Below, in pieces: positions 35,784-43,772 of a stretch of DNA of 64,000 nt (within the stretch, counting starts at the first letter, position 1; every line of letters begins with the position of its first letter). A program made the translations under genes and the position numbers. The DNA comes from DATMGU01 sp035555315 (lineage in GTDB: Bacteria > Pseudomonadota > Alphaproteobacteria > ATCC43930 > CGMCC-115725), in contig DATMGU010000046.1 in NCBI GenBank assembly GCA_035555315.1, forward strand, positions 124,001 through 188,000, read 5' to 3'. The notes under the pieces were generated by a model. It had not been told where the DNA came from. It did no database searches and saw only the letters and a list, made by a program, of their open reading frames with translations.

Positions 35784-38375
35784 ATGGGCGTGACCGACGG
35801 AGAGGCCGAAACTTTGCCGACGGGGCGCCTGCTCGCGGTGCTGCGCTTGGTCGTGGCGCCGTTGGCGATCCTCGTCGTTGGCGGGTTCCTCTATCTCGCG
35901 GTCCACCATCTGGGCGATGCGCTGAGCTATCGGGCGTTGTCCCGCGCGGTGCGCAGGACGCCGGTGACTGCCCTCCTGGGGGCACTCGCCGCGACGATCC
36001 TCAGCTATCTGGCCCTGCTGGCGAGCGATTGGTGCGGTGTGCGCTATGCGCGCGTACAGCCGCCGCGCCGGGCACTCCTGCTTGCCTCGTTCTGCGGTTA
36101 TGCGCTGGGCAACGCCGCCGGTTTCGGCTCGCTGAGTGGTGGCGCGGTACGCTATCGGATTTATTCGGTCGCGGGATTGCTGCCCGGTCAGATCGCACAG
36201 ATCGGTGCCTTCCTGGCCGTCGCGTTCACCGCCGGTGCCCTGGTGACCACGGCGGTGGCGGTGCTGATCGCCGGGGCCGCCGTCTCCCGGCTGACCGGGC
36301 TGCCGCCGTACTCGCTGCGCATCGGCGCCGGCATCATCCTGGTGCTCGCCGCCGGCTTCGTCGGTTTCGCCGCTTGGCGTCGGACGCCCATCGCCATCGG
36401 CCCGTGGCACCTGCGCCTGCCCAGCCCGGCACTCACGATCGGCCAATTGGCGTTCACCGTCCTCGACATCGCCGCCGCCGGCACCGTGCTCTGGGTGCTG
36501 CCGCCGCCGGGGCAGGTCGCCTTCGTGCCGTTCATCGCCATCTACGCGGCGGCGGTGACGCTGGGCGCGCTCAGCCATGTGCCGGGCGGCATCGGCGTGT
36601 TCGACGCGGCGATCCTCGCGGCACTCGGCACCAAGTTGCCGCCGAGTTCGGTTGCGGGCGCGTTGGTCGTCTATCGGGCGATCTACCTGCTGCTGCCCTT
36701 GTGTCTCGCGGCCTTGTCGTTGGCGATCTACGAGATGCGTCGCGCCGCCGCCAGCGGCTTGGCGGAGCCGGTGACCAGGGCGGCGGCGCGGCTGACGCCG
36801 ACCTTTCTCGGCGTGTTGGCCTTTGCGATCGGCGCGGTGCTGTTGGTCTCGGGGGCGACGCCGGCCATCGGCAGCCGGCTGGCGCTGCTGAAGCAGGTCG
36901 TGCCGCTCTGGGTGGTCGAGGCGTCGCAACTGCTCACCAGCGTCACCGGCGTGCTGCTGCTATTCGTCGCGCGGGGGTTGTTGCATCGGCAGGATGGCGC
37001 CTGGTGGATGGCGATGGGCCTGACGGGTGTCAGCCTGTTCTTCGTGCTCGCCAAGGGGGTCGCGATCGGTACGGCCAGCCTGATCGCTTTCTTCATGATT
37101 ATTATGGTGCTGGCGCGGCGGCAGTTCCGGCGGCCGGCCTCGCTGTTGCGGCAGCCCTTGACGATCGGTTGGCTGGCAGCCTTTGGTGCGGTCGTCATCG
37201 CCGGCATCTGGCTGCTGCTGTTCGCCTATCAGGATGTGCGCTACAGCCGCGATTTGTGGTGGCAATTCGAGTTCGACGCCCAGGCGCCGCGCGCGTTGCG
37301 CGCGGTGATGGGGGCGGTGGTGATCGCCCTGGTGCTGGCGGTCTGGCAGTTGCTGCGGCCACCCTCCGGGCGGGTGGCGCCGCCGACCCTGATCGAACTG
37401 CGCACCGCTGCCCGCATCCTGCGCCTGCAGGACCGCGCGGATGCCAATTTGGCGCTGCTCGGCGACAAGAGCTTCTTGTTCTCCGACAGCGGGGCTGCCT
37501 TCCTGATGTATGCCAAGCGCGGCCGGACCTGGGTGGCGCTGGCCGACCCGGTTGGGCCGCGCGGCGAGTGGCGCGAGCTGGTCTGGCGCTTCGTCGAGCT
37601 GGTGCATTCCCATGGCGGCCGCGCCGCGTTCTACCAGGTGCGCCCGGACAGCCTGCCGCTCTATCTCGATGCCGGCCTCAACATCTTGAAGCTGGGCGAG
37701 GAGGCGCGCCTGTCGCTGACCGATTTCGACCTGCGTGGCGGTTCACGCACCGATCTGCGCTATGCCCTGCGCCGCGGCGAGCGCGATGGCCTAACCTTCG
37801 AGTTCGTGCCCGTCGAGGCCGTGCGCGCCCTGCTGCCCGATCTCGCCGAGATTTCCGATGAATGGCTGGCGCAGCGCGGCATTCGGGAGAAGGGCTTTTC
37901 GGTCGCCGCCTTCGATACCGATTTCGTCGCGGCTCAGCCGGTCGCCCTGCTCCGCGAGAATGGCCGCATCACCGCCTTCGCCACGGTGATGACCACCGAT
38001 CTTAAGGCCGAGGCGACGATCGGCGTGATGCGCCAACGCTCCGATGCGTCGCGCTTCGCGATGGAGTTTCTGTTCGCCAGCCTGATCCTGCATCTCAAGG
38101 CCGAGGGTTTCGCCAGCTTCAGCCTGGGCATGGCTCCGCTTTCCGGCCTCGACTCCCACCCGCTCGCCTCCCGTTGGCACCGGATCGCCGGCTTCTTCCG
38201 TTCCCATGGCGGCGCCCTCTACAACTTCCAAGGGCTGCGCACCTTCAAGAACAAGTTCGATCCGGTGTGGGAGCCCCGCTACCTCGCGGCGTCCGGCACG
38301 CTGGGCCCCTATCTGGCGCTGGCGGATACCGCCGTGATCGCGGGCGGCGGCGTCAAAGGAGTGTTTGCACGATGA
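35784..38375 (+). CDS. mprF: Bifunctional lysylphosphatidylglycerol flippase/synthetase
   Basis: The 863-residue protein has the two MprF modules. An N-terminal polytopic flippase part of about 14 helices spans residues 15-520 and includes GNAAGFGSLSGGAVRYR and LSHVPGGIGVFDA. A C-terminal GNAT-like synthase domain (about 545-850) carries SDSGAAFLMYAKRGRTWVALADP and FSLGMAPLSGL. MprF aminoacylates phosphatidylglycerol from Lys-tRNA and exposes the product on the outer leaflet, lowering surface negative charge. The ATG at 35784 is preferred because GAGGGG lies just before it; a GTG 12 bases earlier would consume that site. It overlaps acvB by ATGA, the arrangement of lpiA-acvB in rhizobia. Confidence 0.93.
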   Translation: MGVTDGEAETLPTGRLLAVLRLVVAPLAILVVGGFLYLAVHHLGDALSYRALSRAVRRTPVTALLGALAATILSYLALLASDWCGVRYARVQPPRRALLLASFCGYALGNAAGFGSLSGGAVRYRIYSVAGLLPGQIAQIGAFLAVAFTAGALVTTAVAVLIAGAAVSRLTGLPPYSLRIGAGIILVLAAGFVGFAAWRRTPIAIGPWHLRLPSPALTIGQLAFTVLDIAAAGTVLWVLPPPGQVAFVPFIAIYAAAVTLGALSHVPGGIGVFDAAILAALGTKLPPSSVAGALVVYRAIYLLLPLCLAALSLAIYEMRRAAASGLAEPVTRAAARLTPTFLGVLAFAIGAVLLVSGATPAIGSRLALLKQVVPLWVVEASQLLTSVTGVLLLFVARGLLHRQDGAWWMAMGLTGVSLFFVLAKGVAIGTASLIAFFMIIMVLARRQFRRPASLLRQPLTIGWLAAFGAVVIAGIWLLLFAYQDVRYSRDLWWQFEFDAQAPRALRAVMGAVVIALVLAVWQLLRPPSGRVAPPTLIELRTAARILRLQDRADANLALLGDKSFLFSDSGAAFLMYAKRGRTWVALADPVGPRGEWRELVWRFVELVHSHGGRAAFYQVRPDSLPLYLDAGLNILKLGEEARLSLTDFDLRGGSRTDLRYALRRGERDGLTFEFVPVEAVRALLPDLAEISDEWLAQRGIREKGFSVAAFDTDFVAAQPVALLRENGRITAFATVMTTDLKAEATIGVMRQRSDASRFAMEFLFASLILHLKAEGFASFSLGMAPLSGLDSHPLASRWHRIAGFFRSHGGALYNFQGLRTFKNKFDPVWEPRYLAASGTLGPYLALADTAVIAGGGVKGVFAR

Positions 38376-39751
38376 TCCGCGGGTGTGTTTTAGCGGCGCT
38401 GCTCGTCCTGGCCGGCGTGTCGGTCGCCCGAGCCGATGACGCCGATCAGTTGGGGGACGGGCGATTCGGCGCGCTGCATGTGGTCGAGCCGGTCGGTCCG
38501 GTCACCGGCATGGTGATCCTGTTCTCCGACTCGGCTGGCTGGGATGCCACCGCGGATGCCGTCGCGGCGGCACTGGCGAAAAAGGGTGCGCTGGTTGCGG
38601 GGGTCGATACCGCGGGCTATCGACGTACCCTCGACGGTGCCGGAACCGGTTGCCACGACCTGGTGACGGATGCGGAGACGACCAGCCGCGGCCTGCAGCG
38701 CAAGCGGGGCTACACCACCTATCACTCGCCGATCCTCGCCGGACTGGGCGAGGGCGGCACCCTGGCGGCGGTCATTCTGGCCCAGGCGCCCGATGCGACG
38801 CTGGCCGGTGCCGCCTCGCTCGATCCGACCGTGACGATCAGGACGCGCCAGCCGCTCTGCGCCGGCGCGCCCCCGACACCCGCGCCGGGTGGCGGTTTTT
38901 CCTATGGCGCGGTGCCCGCCTTGCCCGGCTTTTGGACGGTGGGCTTCACCGCGTCGGCGCCGCCGGATCGGGCGGCCCATATCGCGTCGCTGAAGGCCGC
39001 CGGCATGCCGGTCGATATCGTACCCGTGCCGGCCGGAGCGGCCCTTGCCGAGGCGTTGACCACCCTCGTCGCCCCCCATCTTCAAGCCGAGGCCGAGGGG
39101 GACTCCAATGTGGCGGGCCTGCCGCTGATCGAGCTGCCGGCCGCGAAGCCGCTACCTGGCGGAGCACCGCTGCTCGCCATCATCCTGTCCGGCGACGGCG
39201 GCTGGCGCGATCTCGACAAGAGCATCGCCGAGCAATTGAGCCAGGATGGCGTGAACGCCATCGGCTGGGACAGTTTGCGGTATTTCTGGGGCCGCAAGAC
39301 CCCTGACCAACTCGCCCACGACCTGCATCGGGTGATCGCGACCTATGCCGCGAAGTGGCGTGCGCAAAAGGTGCTGCTGATCGGCTATTCCTTCGGTGCC
39401 GACGTGCTGCCCTTCGCCTATGGCCGGCTCGGCGCCGCCGACCGGGCGCGGGTCATCCAGCTCTCCCTGCTCGGGTTTTCCAAGGCGGCGGATTTCGAGA
39501 TCAGCATGACCGGCTGGCTCGGCGGCCCGCCCACCGCGGCGGCTCTGCCGGTCGACCCGGCGCTGGCCGCCATCAAGCCCAGCCTGATACAATGTTTCTA
39601 CGGCGAGGAGGACGGGGACGACACCGCCTGCCCATCGCTCGCGGCACGCGGGGCGGAAATCATCCGCACCACCGGCGGCCATCATTTCGACGGCGACTAC
39701 GCGGCCTTGGCCAAACGCATCCTGGACGGCGCCCGGCGCCGGGCGGGATGA
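38372..39751 (+). CDS. acvB: AcvB/VirJ family periplasmic lysyl-phosphatidylglycerol hydrolase
   Basis: The 459-residue precursor has a signal peptide (MIRGCVLAALLVLAGVSVARA split after about residue 21). Two alpha/beta-hydrolase-like halves follow. The C-terminal half has LAIILSGDGGWRDLD, the nucleophile motif GYSFGADVLP and a TGGHHFDGDY His; the N-terminal half has GLGEGG where a nucleophile Ser would be expected and is probably inactive. In Agrobacterium and Rhizobium, AcvB cleaves lysyl-phosphatidylglycerol made by its operon partner LpiA/MprF. The ATG overlaps the mprF stop, with AGGAG about ten bases upstream. Confidence 0.9.
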   Translation: MIRGCVLAALLVLAGVSVARADDADQLGDGRFGALHVVEPVGPVTGMVILFSDSAGWDATADAVAAALAKKGALVAGVDTAGYRRTLDGAGTGCHDLVTDAETTSRGLQRKRGYTTYHSPILAGLGEGGTLAAVILAQAPDATLAGAASLDPTVTIRTRQPLCAGAPPTPAPGGGFSYGAVPALPGFWTVGFTASAPPDRAAHIASLKAAGMPVDIVPVPAGAALAEALTTLVAPHLQAEAEGDSNVAGLPLIELPAAKPLPGGAPLLAIILSGDGGWRDLDKSIAEQLSQDGVNAIGWDSLRYFWGRKTPDQLAHDLHRVIATYAAKWRAQKVLLIGYSFGADVLPFAYGRLGAADRARVIQLSLLGFSKAADFEISMTGWLGGPPTAAALPVDPALAAIKPSLIQCFYGEEDGDDTACPSLAARGAEIIRTTGGHHFDGDYAALAKRILDGARRRAG

Positions 39752-39876
39752 CGCGATCGTGACCCCGACGGTGTGGGGCACGCCCCGGAGAGCACCCCGG
39801 TTTAAGCCCAGCCGCTTAGGTCGACCTTGCCGCGGGTGGGGCCGTCAATATTACATTTCGCAGTACGGAGAGTGTC

Positions 39877-40102
39877 GTGGACACAGTCACCCTGCGCAAA
39901 CAAGGTAACGTGATCGGTGTGAACTTTCCGGCAGAGACTTGCATCCGAATGGGCTTCGAGGCGGGGCAGGAACTGACCTTGGTGAAACTCGCCGATGGCG
40001 TGAAGCTGGTCAAACGCAACCTGAAGCTCGAGCGCCAAATGCACCTCGCCCGCGACGTGTTGCGCGCAGACCGACGCCTTGCAGGAACTCGCCAAGCGGT
40101 GA
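39877..40102 (+). pseudogene. Frameshifted AbrB/MazE-like antitoxin
   Basis: The GTG at 39877, with GGAGAG at 7 bases, starts VTLRKQGNVIGVNFPAE, the swapped-hairpin AbrB/MazE DNA-binding fold. The frame then reads ELTLVKLADGVKLVKRN and LARDVLR. After that the expected antitoxin tail (ALQELAKR then stop at 40100-40102) is found only in the next frame. In the initial frame translation runs on to 40230 through unrelated sequence. A single-base indel near 40055-40065 explains this. The predicted original tail overlapped a following toxin start as GTGA. The longer 117-residue read-through product could still bind DNA. Confidence 0.65.
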
Positions 40103-40133
40103 CGGAACCGGAGTTTCTCGACAAGGATCAGCC
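40099..40133 (+). pseudogene. Truncated Doc/Fic-type toxin remnant
   Basis: Eleven codons starting at the GTG read VTEPEFLDKDQ, like the N-terminus of Doc toxins that follow AbrB-type antitoxins. The similarity then ends abruptly where the vapC gene of the opposite strand terminates. The fragment is short, so the identification rests on context and motif only. It suggests that vapBC insertion or a deletion removed the rest of the toxin. Confidence 0.45.
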
Positions 40134-40538
40134 TCAGGCCGCTACCCAATCTTCCGCGCGCAAGCCCTCGACTCGGGTGAATTCGCCCAAATTGCTGGTG
40201 ACGATGACGAGACCTCTACTGCGCGCGTGACCGGCAATCAGCAGGTCATAGCCGCCGATCGGCATGCCACGCCTCTCCAGCGTGGCGCGGATCTCCGCCG
40301 AATGCGCCGCCGCTTGGCCATCGAAAACCAAGGTTTGAAGCCGCGCTGTGAAGCGTCCGATCTCATGCCGGTTTTCGACCGGTCCGGCCGATTTTTCGGC
40401 GCTGTGAAGCAACTCGGCAAGCGTGATCGCCGAGATGCACAAAGTATCGGCCTCGGCGTTGAAGCGCGCGCGGAGTTTCGGCATCCGGTTCCGCAGAACA
40501 CGGATGCACAGATTGGTATCCAGCATATAGCGCAGCAC
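40134..40538 (-). CDS. vapC: VapC family PIN-domain ribonuclease toxin
   Basis: The 134-residue PIN-domain protein starts LRYMLDTNLCIRVL with the first catalytic Asp. It has the conserved Glu in ITLAELLHSAEKS, an Asp in GGYDLLIAGHA and the VTSNLGEFTRV ending typical of VapC toxins. VapC cleaves specific RNAs, often initiator tRNA or rRNA. I prefer the GTG at 40538, because homologues begin with the LRYMLDTN segment; an ATG at 40526 is the alternative. It follows vapB by 13 bases. Confidence 0.92.
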   Translation of the reverse strand: MLRYMLDTNLCIRVLRNRMPKLRARFNAEADTLCISAITLAELLHSAEKSAGPVENRHEIGRFTARLQTLVFDGQAAAHSAEIRATLERRGMPIGGYDLLIAGHARSRGLVIVTSNLGEFTRVEGLRAEDWVAA

Positions 40539-40551
40539 CGTTGGCGACACC

Positions 40552-40776
40552 CTAGAAGGTCTCGCGGACCTGCGCGGGGGGCTCCTCGCGCTCTCCGAGA
40601 TCGATGCCGGGTGCGTCGAAAAAATCGTCCCACACAGCATCCGCCGGCACGATCACTCGACGCGCGCCTTCCCGGAGAATGACCACTTCGCGGACATTCT
40701 CCGGGAAGGCGACATCCTTCGACAAGCGAACCGCCTGCGAACGGTTGGTTAAAAAGAGGGTGGTACGCGTCACCAC
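40552..40776 (-). CDS. vapB: VapB family AbrB-type antitoxin
   Basis: The 74-residue protein has the VapB/AbrB swapped-hairpin pattern TTLFLTNRSQAVRLSKDVAF with a following VVILREGARRVIVPA. The C-terminal acidic tail (WDDFFDAPGIDL) should wrap the VapC active site. An ATG two bases upstream is out of frame and stops at once, so the start is GTG (40776 or 40773) behind AGGG. VapB usually represses its own operon together with VapC. Confidence 0.9.
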   Translation of the reverse strand: MVTRTTLFLTNRSQAVRLSKDVAFPENVREVVILREGARRVIVPADAVWDDFFDAPGIDLGEREEPPAQVRETF

Positions 40777-40796
40777 ATGATCCCTGTACGATTGAA

Positions 40797-40811
40797 TATA
40801 CCAAATGTATA
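40797..40811 (-). promoter_or_regulatory. Inverted repeat, candidate VapB operator
   Basis: TATAC-CAAAT-GTATA, 5-bp arms with a 5-base spacer, lies 21 bases upstream of the vapB start and resembles a -10 element in itself. Its place and symmetry fit autoregulation by VapBC. The surrounding 40780-40840 is A+T-rich compared with the window. Confidence 0.45.
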
Positions 40812-40879
40812 GGGCGGCACGTATATATCAATGGGATGTACGTTGGGGTGTGCCCAATTTATGTCAAGCTGCGCAAAAT

Positions 40880-42241
40880 TCACCTCCCCGCGGCGGCACG
40901 ATCGAACCCATTGGCCGGCCGGCCGAGGCCCAGATGGTCGCGCAATGTCCGCCCGGTATATTCCCGCCGGAAGAGCCCGCGGCGCTGTAGTTCCGGCACC
41001 ACGAGATCGACGAACTCCTCAAGGCCGCCGGGATGATAGGCCGGCATGACGTTGAAGCCGTCGCAGGCGGCTTCGGTGAACCATTTTTCCATCTCGTCGG
41101 CGATCTGGACGGGGGTTCCGACAAACGAGGCATGGCCGCGCGCGGCGACCAGCCCGGCGCTGGCCTCGCGGATGGAGAGGTTCTCGCGTTTCGCGCGATC
41201 GATGATCATCCGGGACCGGCCCTGCTCGCCGTTCGTCTCGGGCAGGTCGGGGAGCGGACCATCGATCGGATAGGCCGAAAGATCGAAATCGAGGAGATCC
41301 GACAGATAGGCCACGGCGATGGTCGGATGGATCAGATCGTCGAGCTGCCGAGCCTTGTCCCGCGCTTCCTGGGTCGTCGCCCCGATGATCGGCATGATGC
41401 CTGAGAGGATCTTCACGTCGCTGGGCGATCGCCCGGCCGTGCCGACCAATTCCTTCAATGTCCGATACCGAAGCTTCGCATCCGCCAGTGAGGGATTGAC
41501 GACGAAGACGATGTCGGCGATCCGCGCCGCCAGGTTCTGTCCGGTCGGCGAAACGCCGGCCTGAATGATCACCGGATGCCCTTGCGGCGGGCGCGGCACG
41601 TTGAGTGGCCCGCGCACGGTGAAGAACTCACCCTTGTGATCCAGGCGATGCACCTTCGCCGGGTCGGCGAAACTACCCTCTTCCCGGTCGAACACCAGGG
41701 CTTCATCCTCCCAGCTGTCCCACAGCGCTTTCGCGACCTCGACGAATTCCTGCGCGCGCCGATAGCGGGTGGCATGTTCCAGATGCTCGGCTTTGCCGAA
41801 ATTATTGGCTTCGAGCGTGGTGCTCGACGTCACCACATTCATGGCGGCGCGTCCGCCGCTCAGGAAGTCGAGCGTCGCGAATTTGCGGGCGACATGAAAC
41901 GGCTCGTTATAGGTGGTCGAAATCGTCGCCGCGAGACCGACGCGGTCGGTGACGGCAGCCAGGGCGGAGAGCAGGGAGATCGGCTCCGGCCGGATGGTCA
42001 CCGTCCGGCGGACGATGTCGTCGTAGCGGTCGTTGATGCCAACGCCGTCGGAATGAAACACCAGATCGAACTTGCCCCGCTCCGCCGTCTCCGCGAGCTT
42101 GCGATAGAAGGGAAACGTCAGGAATTCGCTTGTCTTTGTCGGGGGATACCGCCAGGAGGCGATGTGATTTCCCGTATTGAATAAAAACGCGGCCAAATGC
42201 ATCTGGCGTTGGTTTCCAGTACCGGTCATTTTTCGATCCAA
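40880..42241 (-). CDS. NtaA/DszA-type LLM flavin-dependent monooxygenase
   Basis: At 453 residues the protein has the length and pattern of the NtaA/SnaA/DszA group. Examples are AERGKFDLVFHSDG, SLLSALAAVTDRVGLAATISTTYNEPFHVARKFATLDF (residues about 88-126), GGRAAMNVVTSS, YRRAQEFVEVAKALWDSW and PVIIQAGVSPTGQNLAA. These enzymes use FMNH2 from a separate reductase to oxygenate chelators, sulfonates or thiophenes. No transporter or reductase gene adjoins it, so the substrate stays open. The ATG at 42241 and one four codons later are both possible starts. Confidence 0.9.
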   Translation of the reverse strand: MDRKMTGTGNQRQMHLAAFLFNTGNHIASWRYPPTKTSEFLTFPFYRKLAETAERGKFDLVFHSDGVGINDRYDDIVRRTVTIRPEPISLLSALAAVTDRVGLAATISTTYNEPFHVARKFATLDFLSGGRAAMNVVTSSTTLEANNFGKAEHLEHATRYRRAQEFVEVAKALWDSWEDEALVFDREEGSFADPAKVHRLDHKGEFFTVRGPLNVPRPPQGHPVIIQAGVSPTGQNLAARIADIVFVVNPSLADAKLRYRTLKELVGTAGRSPSDVKILSGIMPIIGATTQEARDKARQLDDLIHPTIAVAYLSDLLDFDLSAYPIDGPLPDLPETNGEQGRSRMIIDRAKRENLSIREASAGLVAARGHASFVGTPVQIADEMEKWFTEAACDGFNVMPAYHPGGLEEFVDLVVPELQRRGLFRREYTGRTLRDHLGLGRPANGFDRAAAGR

Positions 42242-42321
42242 GGACGATAAAGAATGGGCGGTTCAGCCGAATGGGGTGGAGTGTAGTCCCAATCACTGTC
42301 TCGGCCAAAGGGGCGGTCCAG

Positions 42322-43680
42322 CTATCGTACCGTCTCCCGCCGAGCCCCGACCTTGCCCGCTCTACCCGCCTCGCCGGCGCCGAGAAAATTCATCGACAGC
42401 GTGTGATAGAGCGGGTGCGGACAGATAAGCTTGGAGGCGCCATGGCCGATCAGGGCGGTCGCCAAGATCGGGATGGTCATGGCCCGGCCCGCGGTCATCT
42501 CGAAGACGATGACGGCGGCGGTGATCGGCGCCTGTACTACCCCGGCGAAGTAGCCGACCATGGCGAGCAGGACGACCGCGCCGGCGGGCTGGTCCGGCAT
42601 CGATTGGGCCAACACATTGCCGAGGCCGGCACCCACCGACAGAGCGGGGGCGAAGATGCCGCCGGGGATGCCGCTCAAGGTCGATAACAGCACCGCGACC
42701 AGCTTCGCCGGAGCGTAGCCCCAGGGCAGGGCGCCGCCCTCGAGGATCGCGCGCGCTTCGGTATAGCCGGTGCCGTAGACCAGCCCGCCGGTGGCGAGGC
42801 CGAGGATCGCCAGCGCGAGACCGCAGCCGGCGGCGAAGCCGGCGATCCGCCAGGGCCGGCCACCGATCAGCCGCCGCATCAGCCGGCCGATCTCGATCAC
42901 CGCCCGGCTGAAGATGCCGCCGAACAACCCGCCGACAATCCCGCAGAGCGGCACGATCAGCCAGTTTTCCGGGCCGCCCAGACTGGCGGTGCTCTGGCCG
43001 AAATAGGTGTAGTCGCCGGCCAGTGACAAGGCGGCCAGGCCGGCGATGATTACCGTGGTCAGCACCACGCCGTTGGTCCGCTGTTCGAAGCTGCGGCTCA
43101 ACTCCTCGATGGCGAAGACGATCCCGGCGAGCGGCGTGTTGAAGGCGGCCGCGACCCCCGCGGCTCCGCCGGCCAGGATCACGCCACGTTCCTGTCCCAT
43201 CCGGCCGGTGCGGGCGGCGAACAGCATCAGGGCGGCGCCGACCTGCACGGTCGGCCCTTCCCGCCCAATGGCGGCCCCGCAGGAGAGACCAACCAGGGTC
43301 AACAGGATCTTGCCGGTGGCGAGCCGCATCGACAGCAGCGACAGCCGCGCCGCCGGCTCATGCAGATGCCGGGCGGCAATGACCTGTGGGATGCCGCTGC
43401 CCTGGGCGCCAGGGAAAAACCGGGCGGAAACGATGGCGCAGGTGGCAAAGCCCAGCGGCGTCAGCACCAGCGGCAGCAAAGGGGAGACACCCAGTGCCAG
43501 GCCGAATACCGCCTGCGCCTCCTCGCTGGCCCGGGCGAAGCCGACGCTGACGATACCGACCGCGATGGCGCCGAGCCAGAACACGATGCGCCGCCGCCAT
43601 AGCCGGGGCGACAACCACAGCCGACGGCGGAGCGACGGGCGTGGAATCGATAGAAGGCGCGGGACGCGAAAGCGCATCAT
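42322..43680 (-). CDS. ClC family chloride channel/antiporter
   Basis: The 452-residue membrane protein has the three ClC selectivity segments: GSGIPQVIAA, CGAAIGREGPTVQ with the gating Glu, and PGGIFAPALSVGAGLGN. It also has IVFAIEELSRSFEQR, which keeps the Glu pair whose second residue serves proton transfer in antiporters. Coupled Cl-/H+ exchange is therefore likely. The open frame extends to 44625, but that part is a shadow of the M20 gene; the start at 43680 (paired ATGATG) gives the usual length. No CBS domains are present, unlike the second ClC gene at 59951. Confidence 0.92.
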   Translation of the reverse strand: MMRFRVPRLLSIPRPSLRRRLWLSPRLWRRRIVFWLGAIAVGIVSVGFARASEEAQAVFGLALGVSPLLPLVLTPLGFATCAIVSARFFPGAQGSGIPQVIAARHLHEPAARLSLLSMRLATGKILLTLVGLSCGAAIGREGPTVQVGAALMLFAARTGRMGQERGVILAGGAAGVAAAFNTPLAGIVFAIEELSRSFEQRTNGVVLTTVIIAGLAALSLAGDYTYFGQSTASLGGPENWLIVPLCGIVGGLFGGIFSRAVIEIGRLMRRLIGGRPWRIAGFAAGCGLALAILGLATGGLVYGTGYTEARAILEGGALPWGYAPAKLVAVLLSTLSGIPGGIFAPALSVGAGLGNVLAQSMPDQPAGAVVLLAMVGYFAGVVQAPITAAVIVFEMTAGRAMTIPILATALIGHGASKLICPHPLYHTLSMNFLGAGEAGRAGKVGARRETVR

Positions 43681-43772
43681 CGGTCGACGTCTCGGTTGCC
43701 GGGGGCTCGTCCCCCATCCGCCAAGCCCATCCGTGCCATCCCTCTCGATCCAGTGTCCCGAGACAGGCCCGG

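Noticed and set aside
35640..36929. 429-codon minus-strand open frame opposite mprF
   Set aside because: Extremely Arg/Gln-rich translation with no domain; mprF on the plus strand is clear.
40134..40776. vapBC as part of a larger mobile element
   Set aside because: No transposase, integrase, terminal repeats or target duplications are visible around it.
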